Origin: Bacillota bacterium
GTDB taxonomy: Bacteria; Bacillota; Peptococcia; Peptococcales; Peptococcaceae
Direction of reading: 5' to 3'
Assembly: GCA_023443145.1 (NCBI GenBank)
Contig: JAEZVS010000173.1
Location: forward strand, 1-6,424
Length of the DNA: 6,424 bases
This document shows, piece by piece, positions 1-5,979 of this stretch. A program made the position numbers and the translations under genes. The notes beneath the pieces are model-generated. The model did no database searches. It was not told the DNA's origin and saw only the letters and a list, made by a program, of their open reading frames with translations. Position 1 is the first letter of the stretch, and the number at the start of each line of letters is the position of its first letter.

Positions 1-339
1 GTTTAAAGGTTCACCGGCAACCGGCCGGTAATGTCTCTGATCGCTTTCTGTAATTTGTCCCTCGCCGTTTATTCGAAAAGCGGCATAGGGCAAATGATAG
101 AAACCGTCCGGGCTGAGGTTTAAAAGCTCTGCTTCCTGCGTGCTTAAGCTTTCAGGTAAGTGGCCCTGGTGTTTGTTCAAAAGGTCAAGCATGGCATCCA
201 TGCGGTTTTGGTTTTGCACATAGAGGAGACCGTTGATGCCCAAAATAATTACCACCACCACCAGGCCGATGGCGATCATAGCAGCGGCAATAAAGCGCAG
301 ACGCAGCCGTGTGGTTAGGCTTTGTCGCAGGTAAGCCAT
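1..339 (-). CDS. Probable sensor histidine kinase, N-terminal part (cut by window edge)
   Basis: Starts at an ATG at 339 and stays open for 113 codons to base 1, so the C-terminus lies outside the window. A GGGAGGG Shine-Dalgarno (352-346) sits 6 nt upstream and fixes this start, although it makes the gene overlap the response regulator by 25 nt. The N-terminus is short and basic (MAYLRQSLTTRLRLR). One hydrophobic segment follows at about residues 16-40, rich in Ile, Val and Leu. The polar region after it (about 41-113) looks like the beginning of an extracytoplasmic sensor domain. None of the kinase boxes (H, N, G1, F, G2) is in the window. The kinase call is therefore inferred from the membrane topology and from its place directly after an OmpR-type response regulator, the usual order in such operons. 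It would sense a signal outside the membrane and phosphorylate that regulator. Another kind of membrane protein is possible but less likely. Confidence 0.75.
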   Translation of the reverse strand, partial: MAYLRQSLTTRLRLRFIAAAMIAIGLVVVVIILGINGLLYVQNQNRMDAMLDLLNKHQGHLPESLSTQEAELLNLSPDGFYHLPYAAFRINGEGQITESDQRHYRPVAGEPLN

Positions 340-986
340 ACGTTTCCCTCCCGGCGGACGAGTGCGCCTTTACAGCCCACAAAGTTGAGCTTTTGTTCCA
401 GATAATCCAAATAAAGGGAGAGGGCTTCGCCCCCTTCAATAGGAAAAAGATCTTCAATAATATCTTTACGGGACAAGGGTTTGCCGTTGTATTCAATGAG
501 CATGGCCAAAAGATCGGTTTCGTCAGGCGTTAGAGACAGGGTCATACTTTCGGTAGAAAGGATTTGGCGCTTTTTTTCTAAAGAAATGTTGGACCAGGAT
601 AAATGTGTTTCCGTCTTTTCAACCATTTCGGCGCGGCGTAGGAGCACCCGCAAGCGAGCCAAAAGCTCGCCCATGGCAAAGGGTTTGGCAATGTAATCGT
701 CGGCGCCGGCGTCCAGGCCCCGAATGGTGTCTTCGGTGCCGCTTTTGGCGGTGAGAAAAATGGCCGGGGTACGGTCTCCCTGGGCACGCAAGGTCTCAAG
801 CAGCGTGATGCCGTCCATGACAGGCATCATAATGTCAAAAATATAGCCATCGAAGGTTTGCTCTTTGCAGGCTTCCAAGGCTCTTCGACCGTCGGACACG
901 GTGGTGACGTTGTAGCCTTCATGCGATAAAATGGCCTCTAAGGCACGGGCCATATCTGCTTCGTCTTCAGCGATCAGAATTTTCAT
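315..986 (-). CDS. OmpR/PhoB-family response regulator
   Basis: This 223-residue protein is a cytoplasmic DNA-binding regulator switched by phosphorylation. Residues 1-118 form a complete receiver domain. The acidic pocket is E7/D8, the phospho-acceptor is D51 in the context FDIMMPVMDG, the switch Thr is T79 in LTAK, and the conserved Lys is K101 in AKPF. A linker at about 119-130 leads to a C-terminal winged-helix domain at about 131-220. That domain keeps the core LTPDETDLLAML but is unusual in two places. The recognition-helix region reads LSLYLDYLEQKL rather than the common DVHI..LR.KL form. The final wing reads VRREGNVWL rather than VRGVGYRL. The ATG at 986 has an AAGGAG ribosome site about 7 nt upstream. 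The gene overlaps the alarmone synthetase by 20 nt and the presumed kinase by 25 nt, so all three are likely co-transcribed and translationally coupled. The target genes cannot be told from sequence; autoregulation is possible. Confidence 0.93.
   Translation of the reverse strand: MKILIAEDEADMARALEAILSHEGYNVTTVSDGRRALEACKEQTFDGYIFDIMMPVMDGITLLETLRAQGDRTPAIFLTAKSGTEDTIRGLDAGADDYIAKPFAMGELLARLRVLLRRAEMVEKTETHLSWSNISLEKKRQILSTESMTLSLTPDETDLLAMLIEYNGKPLSRKDIIEDLFPIEGGEALSLYLDYLEQKLNFVGCKGALVRREGNVWLTCDKA
346..352 (-). promoter_or_regulatory. Shine-Dalgarno of the sensor kinase gene, inside the response regulator gene
   Basis: GGGAGGG lies 6 nt before the ATG at 339 and inside the last codons of the upstream response regulator. 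It supports the overlapping start and suggests that kinase translation is coupled to that of the regulator. Confidence 0.65.
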
Positions 987-1632
987 TGAGATCTCCTTCT
1001 CTGTTTTTGCCGATGCGATTGCGAATGGTCATGAGGTTTAAATCGGTGGAAGCCATTTCGTCGGCGCATCGTTTGAGTTCATAAGCCATGCGATCGACAT
1101 TTAAGAGGTGTTTTTTGTAATAAAGCTGGTGCTCCAATTGGGCCCAGGAATCCATAACGATGGTGCGAATTTGAATTTCGGCATTAACCCATACGCCCAC
1201 TTCAATGCGCACGCGAATTTGCAAATGATGAGAACGGTAACCTGAGGCCTTGGGGTGACGCACATAGTCTTTTTCCACCATCAGCATGATATCGGGACGG
1301 GCCACAATCCAGTCGCGAATGGTGTAGATGTCGTCAATAAAGGTGGTGATGATGCGAATGCCGCAACCGTCAAAAAGATCGCGTGGTGAGACCTCCTGGC
1401 CGGTTTTGTTTTTTATGCGGCTGATCTTATTGCGCATAGATTCGGGGGTTTTTATGCGGCTTTTAATGTGTTCCACCGGATTACGCCCCAACATGCGCGC
1501 CAAGTCTTCTTCCATGTCGGCAAACGACAGCTGCAGTATTTCCATGGCAGTAACCATTTCATCGTAATAGTCCTGATAATAATCGATGAATGGTTGAATC
1601 ACACGAGATGTTTTTTCTTTTTTCTGGAGCAC
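967..1632 (-). CDS. Small alarmone synthetase (GTP pyrophosphokinase, RelQ/YjbM type)
   Basis: This 221-residue cytoplasmic enzyme transfers pyrophosphate from ATP to GDP or GTP to give (p)ppGpp, the stringent-response alarmone. The synthetase domain fills almost the whole protein. SRIKTPESMRNKI (58-70) matches the conserved basic segment that contacts ATP. DLFDGCGIRI (85-94) holds the conserved Asp. GYRSHH (131-136) contains the Tyr that stacks on the acceptor nucleotide. EIQIRT (152-157) carries the conserved catalytic Glu, followed by MDSWAQLEH (160-168). There is no HD hydrolase, TGS or ACT domain, and the length fits the RelQ group (about 210-220), so it should synthesise but not degrade alarmone. 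The start is a GTG at 1632. The in-frame stop TAA at 1650-1648 excludes a longer protein, and AAGGGGGG lies 9 nt upstream. It is first in an operon with a response regulator and a presumed kinase. RelQ fits better than RelP, but I cannot separate them firmly. Confidence 0.93.
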   Translation of the reverse strand: MLQKKEKTSRVIQPFIDYYQDYYDEMVTAMEILQLSFADMEEDLARMLGRNPVEHIKSRIKTPESMRNKISRIKNKTGQEVSPRDLFDGCGIRIITTFIDDIYTIRDWIVARPDIMLMVEKDYVRHPKASGYRSHHLQIRVRIEVGVWVNAEIQIRTIVMDSWAQLEHQLYYKKHLLNVDRMAYELKRCADEMASTDLNLMTIRNRIGKNREGDLNENSDR

Positions 1633-1672
1633 AGTATATCGCCCCCCTTACATAGTGTGTGACAGTAAATCT

Positions 1673-1701
1673 ATTGTCGCATGTTTTGAACAGGCTTTCA
1701 A
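1673..1701 (-). promoter_or_regulatory. Candidate sigma-A promoter of the alarmone synthetase operon
   Basis: On the minus strand TTGAAA (1701-1696; 5 of 6 to TTGACA) is followed after 17 nt by GACAAT (1678-1673; 4 of 6 to TATAAT). This would start a transcript near 1666, about 34 nt before the GTG. The -10 match is only moderate, so this is the best candidate rather than a firm call. Confidence 0.35.
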
Positions 1702-1829
1702 GAGCCGATGACCGATCCTGCAGAAAGTGTTATGGATGGAAAGCAAGTCAAAAGTGATATAACAGCAAATCTGAACGATGCCCCAAAATAGGTTTTTACA
1801 TGATCATCATTCTGTGCACGCCCAAATAA
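1702..1829. other. Intergenic stretch with no recognised feature
   Basis: This space lies between the presumed promoter of the alarmone operon and the terminator of the upstream regulator gene. Short open frames here have no ribosome site and no recognisable protein similarity. I see no strong hairpin, repeat or RNA gene. Upstream control sites for the alarmone operon would be expected here, but none stands out. Confidence 0.4.
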
Positions 1830-1866
1830 AAAAACAAACCCCGCATAAAATTCGGGGTTTGTTTTT
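1830..1866 (-). terminator. Intrinsic terminator after the YheO/DauR-like regulator gene
   Basis: A perfect 14-bp inverted repeat (1830-1843 with 1853-1866) encloses a 9-nt loop. It has a GC core of CCCCG/CGGGG flanked by A/T tracts. Read on the minus strand, the stem is followed by a continuous T run (TTTTTTT, then ATTT), the form of a Rho-independent terminator. It lies 44 nt after the regulator's stop codon. The A tract on the other side means it could also stop plus-strand transcription. It should separate the regulator transcript from the alarmone operon downstream. Confidence 0.9.
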
Positions 1867-1910
1867 AGATCAACAGAATGGGACGGTGTTTAGAAAAAAA
1901 TCGCCGGTTT

Positions 1911-2597
1911 TTAAAAAGATGGGGCATCTTTTTCTTCCTGCCCACTCAGTTCTTGATTGGCATCCGCTTCGCGCACTTCCTTAATGTAGTTGTAAATACT
2001 ATAGCGTGACACGCCCAAAGCGTTGGCCATGAGACGGACGCTGTTTTGAATTTGCAAGATACCCATTTGATCCAATTCGCGCACCACAGCAATGCGGTCG
2101 GCTTTTTTAAATTCTTTGACGGGCTTGTGCATTTCCTGGATGCAGCCTTCAATAATGGGCGCCAGCGCTGAAGGGGTATTGATACCCAAAATATCCATAT
2201 CGTCCTGATTGGACGTGGTTTGCAAAAACTGCATCAGCGCATACTGAATGTTTTCCATGTCCGTACAATCGTAATTGATGCAAAAAGCAATGTGGCGATT
2301 GCCGATGGTTTTTACGATGGTGGACGACTTGAGGGATGGCCCATTGCGGCGAATGGTTTTTTTGTAATTGATGTATACATTTTCATTGGTGTTTTGTACG
2401 CGATTTTTGGCTTCTTGAATGAGCGGAGAACCGACTTCTCGCCCGGTGACGTGACCATTATAAATATAAAGCACCGCTTCGTCGGGTCTGTCCAAATCTG
2501 AAATGCAGACTTCGCAATTGGGGCCGAATGTGAGCGCAATGGCTTCGCCAATTTGGTTGATAAGCTCCAGAACAAAATCTTCGTCTTTCGGTGTCAT
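1911..2597 (-). CDS. YheO/DauR-family transcriptional regulator (PAS-like domain plus HTH)
   Basis: This 228-residue protein has the two-part layout of the YheO/DauR family. The N-terminal YheO-type PAS-like domain covers about residues 8-120, with FGPNCEVCISDL at 24-35 and the segment YIYNGHVTGREVGSP at 44-58. The C-terminal helix-turn-helix covers about 167-209, with the family-typical ending LGVSRYSIYNYI (194-205). The last 20 residues are polar and probably disordered. The PAS-like domain presumably binds a small ligand, so the protein would be a cytoplasmic, ligand-responsive DNA-binding regulator. In the characterised relative DauR the regulated pathway is D-arginine use; the ligand here is unknown. 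The ATG at 2597 has GAGAGG 7 nt upstream. The gene is divergent from iorAB with a 259-nt space, which makes iorAB and its own promoter the most likely targets. That is inference from position. A perfect terminator follows it. Confidence 0.88.
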   Translation of the reverse strand: MTPKDEDFVLELINQIGEAIALTFGPNCEVCISDLDRPDEAVLYIYNGHVTGREVGSPLIQEAKNRVQNTNENVYINYKKTIRRNGPSLKSSTIVKTIGNRHIAFCINYDCTDMENIQYALMQFLQTTSNQDDMDILGINTPSALAPIIEGCIQEMHKPVKEFKKADRIAVVRELDQMGILQIQNSVRLMANALGVSRYSIYNYIKEVREADANQELSGQEEKDAPSF

Positions 2598-2625
2598 GGT
2601 CGCACCTCTCTTTCAGGATAAGTCA

Positions 2626-2654
2626 AGTATAACATTTGATGAAAAATTGAGCAA
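2626..2654 (-). promoter_or_regulatory. Promoter of the YheO/DauR-like regulator gene
   Basis: On the minus strand TATACT (2631-2626; 5 of 6) is preceded at 17 nt by TTGCTC (2654-2649; 3 of 6). The start would be near 2619, leaving a leader of about 22 nt containing the ribosome site. A second -10-like TATAAT at 2669-2664 has no good -35 and may be an alternative. Confidence 0.5.
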
Positions 2655-2714
2655 GACAGACCCATTATATCTGAAAAGATTGGCGAAAAAATGCCGTTGC
2701 TTGTAAAAGGGAAA

Positions 2715-2734
2715 CATTTCACAATTGTTGAATG
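2715..2734. promoter_or_regulatory. Imperfect palindrome, candidate operator upstream of iorA
   Basis: A 20-bp imperfect inverted repeat is centred on CAATTG. The outer arms CATT and AATG match exactly, and 16 of 20 positions are symmetric. It lies about 34 nt upstream of the iorA -35 box in the divergent regulatory region. It contains the first of three TTGTTGAA copies (2725-2732, 2753-2760, 2765-2772). The operator role is inferred only. Confidence 0.3.
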
Positions 2735-2747
2735 AAAAGAAAATGTC

Positions 2748-2765
2748 AAAATTTGTTGAAATTTT
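2748..2765. promoter_or_regulatory. Perfect AT-rich palindrome abutting the iorA -35 box, candidate operator
   Basis: AAAATTT (2748-2754) and AAATTTT (2759-2765) are perfect inverted repeats separated by GTTG. The element ends 2 nt before the proposed -35 box of iorA. A dimeric regulator bound here could touch or block RNA polymerase. AT-rich DNA gives such repeats by chance fairly often, so confidence is limited. Confidence 0.35.
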
Positions 2766-2767
2766 TG

Positions 2768-2796
2768 TTGAAATACCGAGAGAGAATTGGTACTAT
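2768..2796 (+). promoter_or_regulatory. Promoter of iorAB
   Basis: TTGAAA (2768-2773; 5 of 6) is followed at 17 nt by TACTAT (2791-2796; 4 of 6). The predicted start near 2803 gives a leader of about 54 nt before the iorA ATG at 2857. That is too short for a T-box or a large riboswitch, so control is more likely by a protein. Confidence 0.55.
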
Positions 2797-2856
2797 AAGA
2801 AAAAGAGCAGTATGGATGCAGACAACCCTATTGAACCTTGGAGAGGAAGAAGGACT

Positions 2857-4680
2857 ATGAAACACTTACTGACCGGTAATGAAGCCATCGCTCAGGGTGT
2901 GTATGACGCAGGGGTGCATTATGCCGCCGCCTATCCGGGCACGCCGTCAAGCGAAATTTTGAAGAACATTGCCACTCACGAAGACATTATTGCCGAATGG
3001 GCGCCCAATGAAAAGGTGGCTATGGAAAGTGCCATTGGGGCATCCATTGCAGGGGCGCGCTCCTTTGCAGCCATGAAACACGTGGGCCTTAATGTGGCGG
3101 CCGATCCGTTTATGACCTATGCCTATATGGGTGTGCATGGTGGTTTTTGCGTGGTCTCTGCAGACGACCCGGGACAGCATTCATCGCAGAACGAACAGGA
3201 TAACCGCACCTATGCCAAATTTGCCAAAGTTTTACTTTTAGAGCCATCCAACAGTCAGGAATGCTACGATATGGCCCGTGAAGCCTATGAGCTTTCTGAA
3301 ACGCTTAATACCACGGTGCTCTTGCGCTCCACCACACGTATTTCACATGCCAAAAGCCTGGTGGAACTGAGAGAGCGCAAAGAAGTGGCCATTCAGGATA
3401 TGTGGGATCGCCAAACGAACGTCGAACATTTTAATGCGGCGCCATCTACTTCCAAACCCAACCGCCGCCGCTTAGATGCCCGCCAGAAAGACATGCTGGA
3501 GGCTTCCGAACAATCGTCCTTTAACGTGGAAGAATGGAACGACGCGAAAATTGGTATCGTCACATCAGGCGCAGCGTATAACTATGCCAAAGAAGTATTT
3601 GGCAACGAGGCCAATTTCCTAAAACTGGGCTTTACCAATCCGCTTCCGATGGGAAAAATCCGCGCTTTTGCCGAAAAATGCGACACGCTCTACGTTATAG
3701 AAGAGCTGGAACCGTTTATGGAAGATCAAATCAAAGCGGCCGGGATTTCTTGCATCGGCAAGGAAAAAATTCCGACGGTGGATGAATTAAACCCCGGGAT
3801 CATCCGTAAAGCATTGTTGGGCGAAGACACGCCTATGGTGCAAATCAATCCGGAAGATTTGATTCCTCGTCCACCGACGATGTGTGCAGGTTGCCCGCAC
3901 CGTTCCCTTTATTATGCCTTGGGCAAAAAGAAAAACGTCTTTATTGCCAATGACATCGGCTGTTATTCTTTGGGGGCCTATGAACCGCTATTCGGTCTGG
4001 ACAGCTGCATTTGCATGGGCGGCGCCACAGGATCCGGACATGGCGTGGCCAAAGTATTAAAAGCAAAAGGCAGCGATATGCGCGTGGTCTCTGTCATGGG
4101 GGATTCCACCTTCTTTGCCACCGGCTTAAACGGTTTGGAAGATGCCCTCTATAATAAGAGCAATATTGTGCTCTGCGTATTGGACAATCGTATTACCGCC
4201 ATGACAGGTCATCAGGAAAACCCGGGGTCCGGCTATACTGCCCAAGGAGAAGTGAGCCATATTATCAGCATAGAAGATGTGGCGCGCGCCTTTGGCTGTA
4301 AAAACATCCGCACCTTTAATCCCCACGATCAGAAAGAAACCAATGAAGTATTGGATTGGGCTTTGGGGCTGGACGAAGTGTCCGTCATCATCAGCCGCTA
4401 TCCATGCGCACTGAAAAAATACGATGCCTCTGAAATAGAAGAATTTGGCCCCTTAACCCGTCGCTTTACCGTGGCGCAGGATGTGTGCATCGGCTGCAAA
4501 AAATGCACCCGCACCGGTTGTCCGGCAGTTATTTTCCAGCAGGATATTAAGAAAAGTTCCATCGATCAAAATCAATGTCTGGGCTGCAGCCTCTGCTCGC
4601 AGGTGTGCCCGGTGAAAGCCATTCACGAAGTCGGCAAACCTTGTGAAGGCACCCCCAGAAAGGAGATGGCTAAAAAATGA
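2857..4680 (+). CDS. iorA: Indolepyruvate:ferredoxin oxidoreductase, alpha subunit
   Basis: This 607-residue catalytic subunit uses thiamine pyrophosphate (TPP). With IorB it converts indolepyruvate and related aryl pyruvates plus CoA to aryl-acetyl-CoA and CO2, passing two electrons to ferredoxin in the cytoplasm. The N-terminal pyrimidine-binding domain begins with TGNEAIAQG (6-14), then YPGTPSSE (26-33) and EWAPNEKVAMESAIGAS (47-63). CAGCPHR (343-349) is the family's CxxCPHR motif. The TPP/Mg motif runs from GDS (415-417) to LDN (442-444). Two C-terminal [4Fe-4S] sites are complete: CIGCKKC...CP (544-556) and CLGCSLC...CP (574-585). I chose the ATG at 2857 because MKHLLTGNEA is the normal family start, a purine-rich site (GGAGAGGAAGAAGGA) precedes it, and an in-frame upstream TTG at 2725 lies upstream of the promoter. 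The length fits the family. The gene overlaps iorB by ATGA. Confidence 0.96.
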   Translation: MKHLLTGNEAIAQGVYDAGVHYAAAYPGTPSSEILKNIATHEDIIAEWAPNEKVAMESAIGASIAGARSFAAMKHVGLNVAADPFMTYAYMGVHGGFCVVSADDPGQHSSQNEQDNRTYAKFAKVLLLEPSNSQECYDMAREAYELSETLNTTVLLRSTTRISHAKSLVELRERKEVAIQDMWDRQTNVEHFNAAPSTSKPNRRRLDARQKDMLEASEQSSFNVEEWNDAKIGIVTSGAAYNYAKEVFGNEANFLKLGFTNPLPMGKIRAFAEKCDTLYVIEELEPFMEDQIKAAGISCIGKEKIPTVDELNPGIIRKALLGEDTPMVQINPEDLIPRPPTMCAGCPHRSLYYALGKKKNVFIANDIGCYSLGAYEPLFGLDSCICMGGATGSGHGVAKVLKAKGSDMRVVSVMGDSTFFATGLNGLEDALYNKSNIVLCVLDNRITAMTGHQENPGSGYTAQGEVSHIISIEDVARAFGCKNIRTFNPHDQKETNEVLDWALGLDEVSVIISRYPCALKKYDASEIEEFGPLTRRFTVAQDVCIGCKKCTRTGCPAVIFQQDIKKSSIDQNQCLGCSLCSQVCPVKAIHEVGKPCEGTPRKEMAKK

Positions 4681-5252
4681 GTGTGAAAAATATCTTATTG
4701 GTTGGTATTGGCGGCCAGGGCACGGTCTTTTTATCCAATATACTGGTAAAAGGGCTGGTTGACGCCGGTTACGATGTGAAAATGAGTGAAATTCACGGCA
4801 TGGCGCAACGCGGCGGCACGGTATCTACGCAGGTGCGCTATGGAGATCAGGTCTTTTCGCCCATCATCGGCAACGGTGAGGCCGATATTATGGTGGCTTT
4901 TGAAAAACAAGAAGCACTACGCTATATGCATCTCTTAAAACCCGGCGGCAAACTCATCGTCAACAATGAAGGGTTGCCTTCGGCGCCGGTGCAAGCGGGT
5001 AAAATATCCTATCCGGAAAACACCATTGAGGTCTTGAAAGGCCTGGTGGACACCACTGTGGTGGAAGCGTCTAAAATGGCCGCAGACTTGGGCAATGCTA
5101 AAGTGGCCAATGTGGTGCTTTTTGGGGCCCTCACCAAGCTTTTGGATTTGCAGAACATCGATTGGAAAGCCATCTTAAAAGGTACTGTAAAGCCAAAATT
5201 TGAAGACGTGAACATGGCCGCCTTTGATCAAGGATCTGCGGCTGTTCAATAA
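4677..5252 (+). CDS. iorB: Indolepyruvate:ferredoxin oxidoreductase, beta subunit
   Basis: This 191-residue protein is the gamma-type domain of 2-oxoacid:ferredoxin oxidoreductases and forms the enzyme with IorA. The family signature GIGGQG is at 10-15, followed by the conserved EIHGMAQRGG (38-47). This domain contributes to CoA binding and to assembly with the catalytic subunit; it has no iron-sulfur motif of its own here. The length is normal for the stand-alone beta subunit (about 190-200). The start ATG overlaps the iorA stop in the sequence ATGA, with AGGAG 12 nt upstream inside iorA, so translation is almost certainly coupled, in line with equal stoichiometry. A strong terminator begins 30 nt after the stop, so iorAB is a two-gene operon. 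No separate ferredoxin or acyl-CoA-using gene accompanies it in the window. Confidence 0.96.
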   Translation: MSVKNILLVGIGGQGTVFLSNILVKGLVDAGYDVKMSEIHGMAQRGGTVSTQVRYGDQVFSPIIGNGEADIMVAFEKQEALRYMHLLKPGGKLIVNNEGLPSAPVQAGKISYPENTIEVLKGLVDTTVVEASKMAADLGNAKVANVVLFGALTKLLDLQNIDWKAILKGTVKPKFEDVNMAAFDQGSAAVQ

Positions 5253-5282
5253 ATGCACGATAGTGCCAAACAAAAATTCATA

Positions 5283-5323
5283 CCTCGCAAGAAAGGCGTC
5301 CATCGGGCGCCTTTTTTGCGGGG
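5283..5323 (+). terminator. Intrinsic terminator of the iorAB operon
   Basis: The core stem AAAGGCG (5292-5298) pairs with CGCCTTT (5308-5314) around a 9-nt loop and runs into six T's (5312-5317). Pairing extends outward to 5283 and 5323, giving a 16-bp stem with only two G-U wobbles, the T run being part of it. It lies between iorB and the greA promoter. Confidence 0.88.
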
Positions 5324-5354
5324 AAGAAGCGGATCATGCGCACGTGTGATCCCA

Positions 5355-5383
5355 TTGACAAAATATGGTGGCAACCGTATACT
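5355..5383 (+). promoter_or_regulatory. Strong sigma-A promoter of the greA-lysS operon
   Basis: A perfect TTGACA (5355-5360) is followed by a 17-nt spacer and TATACT (5378-5383; 5 of 6). It is the best promoter in the window and fits constitutive, high expression of housekeeping genes. The predicted start near 5390 gives a leader of about 104 nt before greA. Confidence 0.85.
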
Positions 5384-5428
5384 ATTCAAATTGATATGGT
5401 TTTTTAGAATGACCCACATTGTCTATTT

Positions 5429-5451
5429 TGGTCGTGCAAAATGCACGACCA
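5429..5451 (+). promoter_or_regulatory. Hairpin in the greA leader, possible attenuator
   Basis: TGGTCGTGCA (5429-5438) and TGCACGACCA (5442-5451) form a perfect 10-bp stem with a 3-nt AAA loop. TCTTTT follows, a short and imperfect T run. It sits about 40 nt into the predicted greA transcript, between the promoter and the ribosome site. An upstream segment, ATGACC (5409-5414), can instead pair with GGTCGT (5430-5435) with one G-U pair, competing with the hairpin's left arm. This would fit a weak terminator or attenuator, but it could also be an RNA-stability element. Confidence 0.55.
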
Positions 5452-5493
5452 TCTTTTGGGCTTAAAGCCGGATAGCAGGAGGCAAATCACAGT

Positions 5494-5970
5494 ATGGAAA
5501 AAGAAGTTATTCTTACCCGCGAGGGCTTAGCAAAACTAGAAAATGAATTAAATGAATTAAAAACAGTGCGTCGGAAAGAAGTGTCTGACCGTCTAAAGGT
5601 GGCCATCGACTTTGGCGATCTAAGTGAAAACTCCGAATATGACGACGCTAAAAATGAGCAGGCCATGGTGGAAGGGCGCATTAAAACCCTGGAAGCCATG
5701 CTCCGCAACGCCACCATTATTGAAGAGGAAAATGTACAGACGGGCCAGGTTTCCATCGGCTCTACCGTGCGCGTGCTGGATATGGAATTAGATGACGAAG
5801 AAACCTACCGCATTGTGGGCACGGTGGAAGCCGACCCCATGCACAATAAAATTTCCAATGAATCGCCTTTGGGCGTTGCCCTTTTGGGACATAAGGCCGG
5901 GGATGAAGTGGAAATTGACGCTCCGGATGGTAAAATTGCCTATAAAATCATTGATGTGACCAACGATTAG
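5494..5970 (+). CDS. greA: Transcription elongation factor GreA
   Basis: This 158-residue protein, the standard GreA length, enters the secondary channel of stalled, backtracked RNA polymerase and stimulates cleavage of the RNA 3' end so elongation can resume. Residues 1-75 form the N-terminal coiled-coil hairpin. At its tip lies the invariant [10 protein letters not shown] (40-49), including the acidic residues D42 and E45 that hold the catalytic Mg ion (D41/E44 in E. coli numbering). Residues about 80-158 are the globular FKBP-like domain that docks on polymerase, with the conserved segment [20 protein letters not shown]. The ATG at 5494 is preceded by a perfect AGGAGG (5477-5482) at an 11-nt spacing. 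greA is first in an operon with lysS, 9 nt downstream, an arrangement common in Bacillota. Nothing is truncated or unusual. Confidence 0.98.
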   Translation: MEKEVILTREGLAKLENELNELKTVRRKEVSDRLKVAIDFGDLSENSEYDDAKNEQAMVEGRIKTLEAMLRNATIIEEENVQTGQVSIGSTVRVLDMELDDEETYRIVGTVEADPMHNKISNESPLGVALLGHKAGDEVEIDAPDGKIAYKIIDVTND

Positions 5971-5974
5971 GAGG
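5969..5974 (+). promoter_or_regulatory. lysS Shine-Dalgarno overlapping the greA stop codon
   Basis: AGGAGG begins at the second base of the greA TAG stop and ends 5 nt before the lysS ATG at 5980, within a longer AGGAGGAGG run. It decides the lysS start and makes re-initiation by ribosomes finishing greA likely. Confidence 0.75.
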
Positions 5975-5979
5975 AGGAC

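Noticed and set aside
185..496. Minus-strand open frame of 103 codons
   Set aside because: It overlaps the response regulator and kinase genes in another frame, has low-complexity Pro/His/Cys-rich content and no family resemblance.
1778..1984. Plus-strand open frame of 68 codons
   Set aside because: It crosses the perfect terminator at 1830-1866 and the end of the regulator gene on the other strand; it has no Shine-Dalgarno and no similarity.
2725..2856. N-terminal extension of iorA from the TTG at 2725
   Set aside because: It contains the predicted promoter, has no family similarity, and the ATG at 2857 has a good ribosome site and matches the normal IorA start.
2803..2856. Possible T-box or riboswitch before iorA, as aromatic amino acids are related to its substrate
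   Set aside because: The predicted leader is only about 54 nt, with no T-box sequence, specifier hairpin or terminator.
5251..5448. Ten-base direct repeat AAATGCACGA at 5251 and 5439
   Set aside because: It is short and isolated; one copy is part of the leader hairpin. There is no mobile-element gene or further repeat structure, so chance is the simplest explanation.
5253..5465. Plus-strand open frame of 70 codons directly after iorB
   Set aside because: It runs through the iorAB terminator, the greA promoter and the leader hairpin, and lacks a ribosome site, so it is not a gene.
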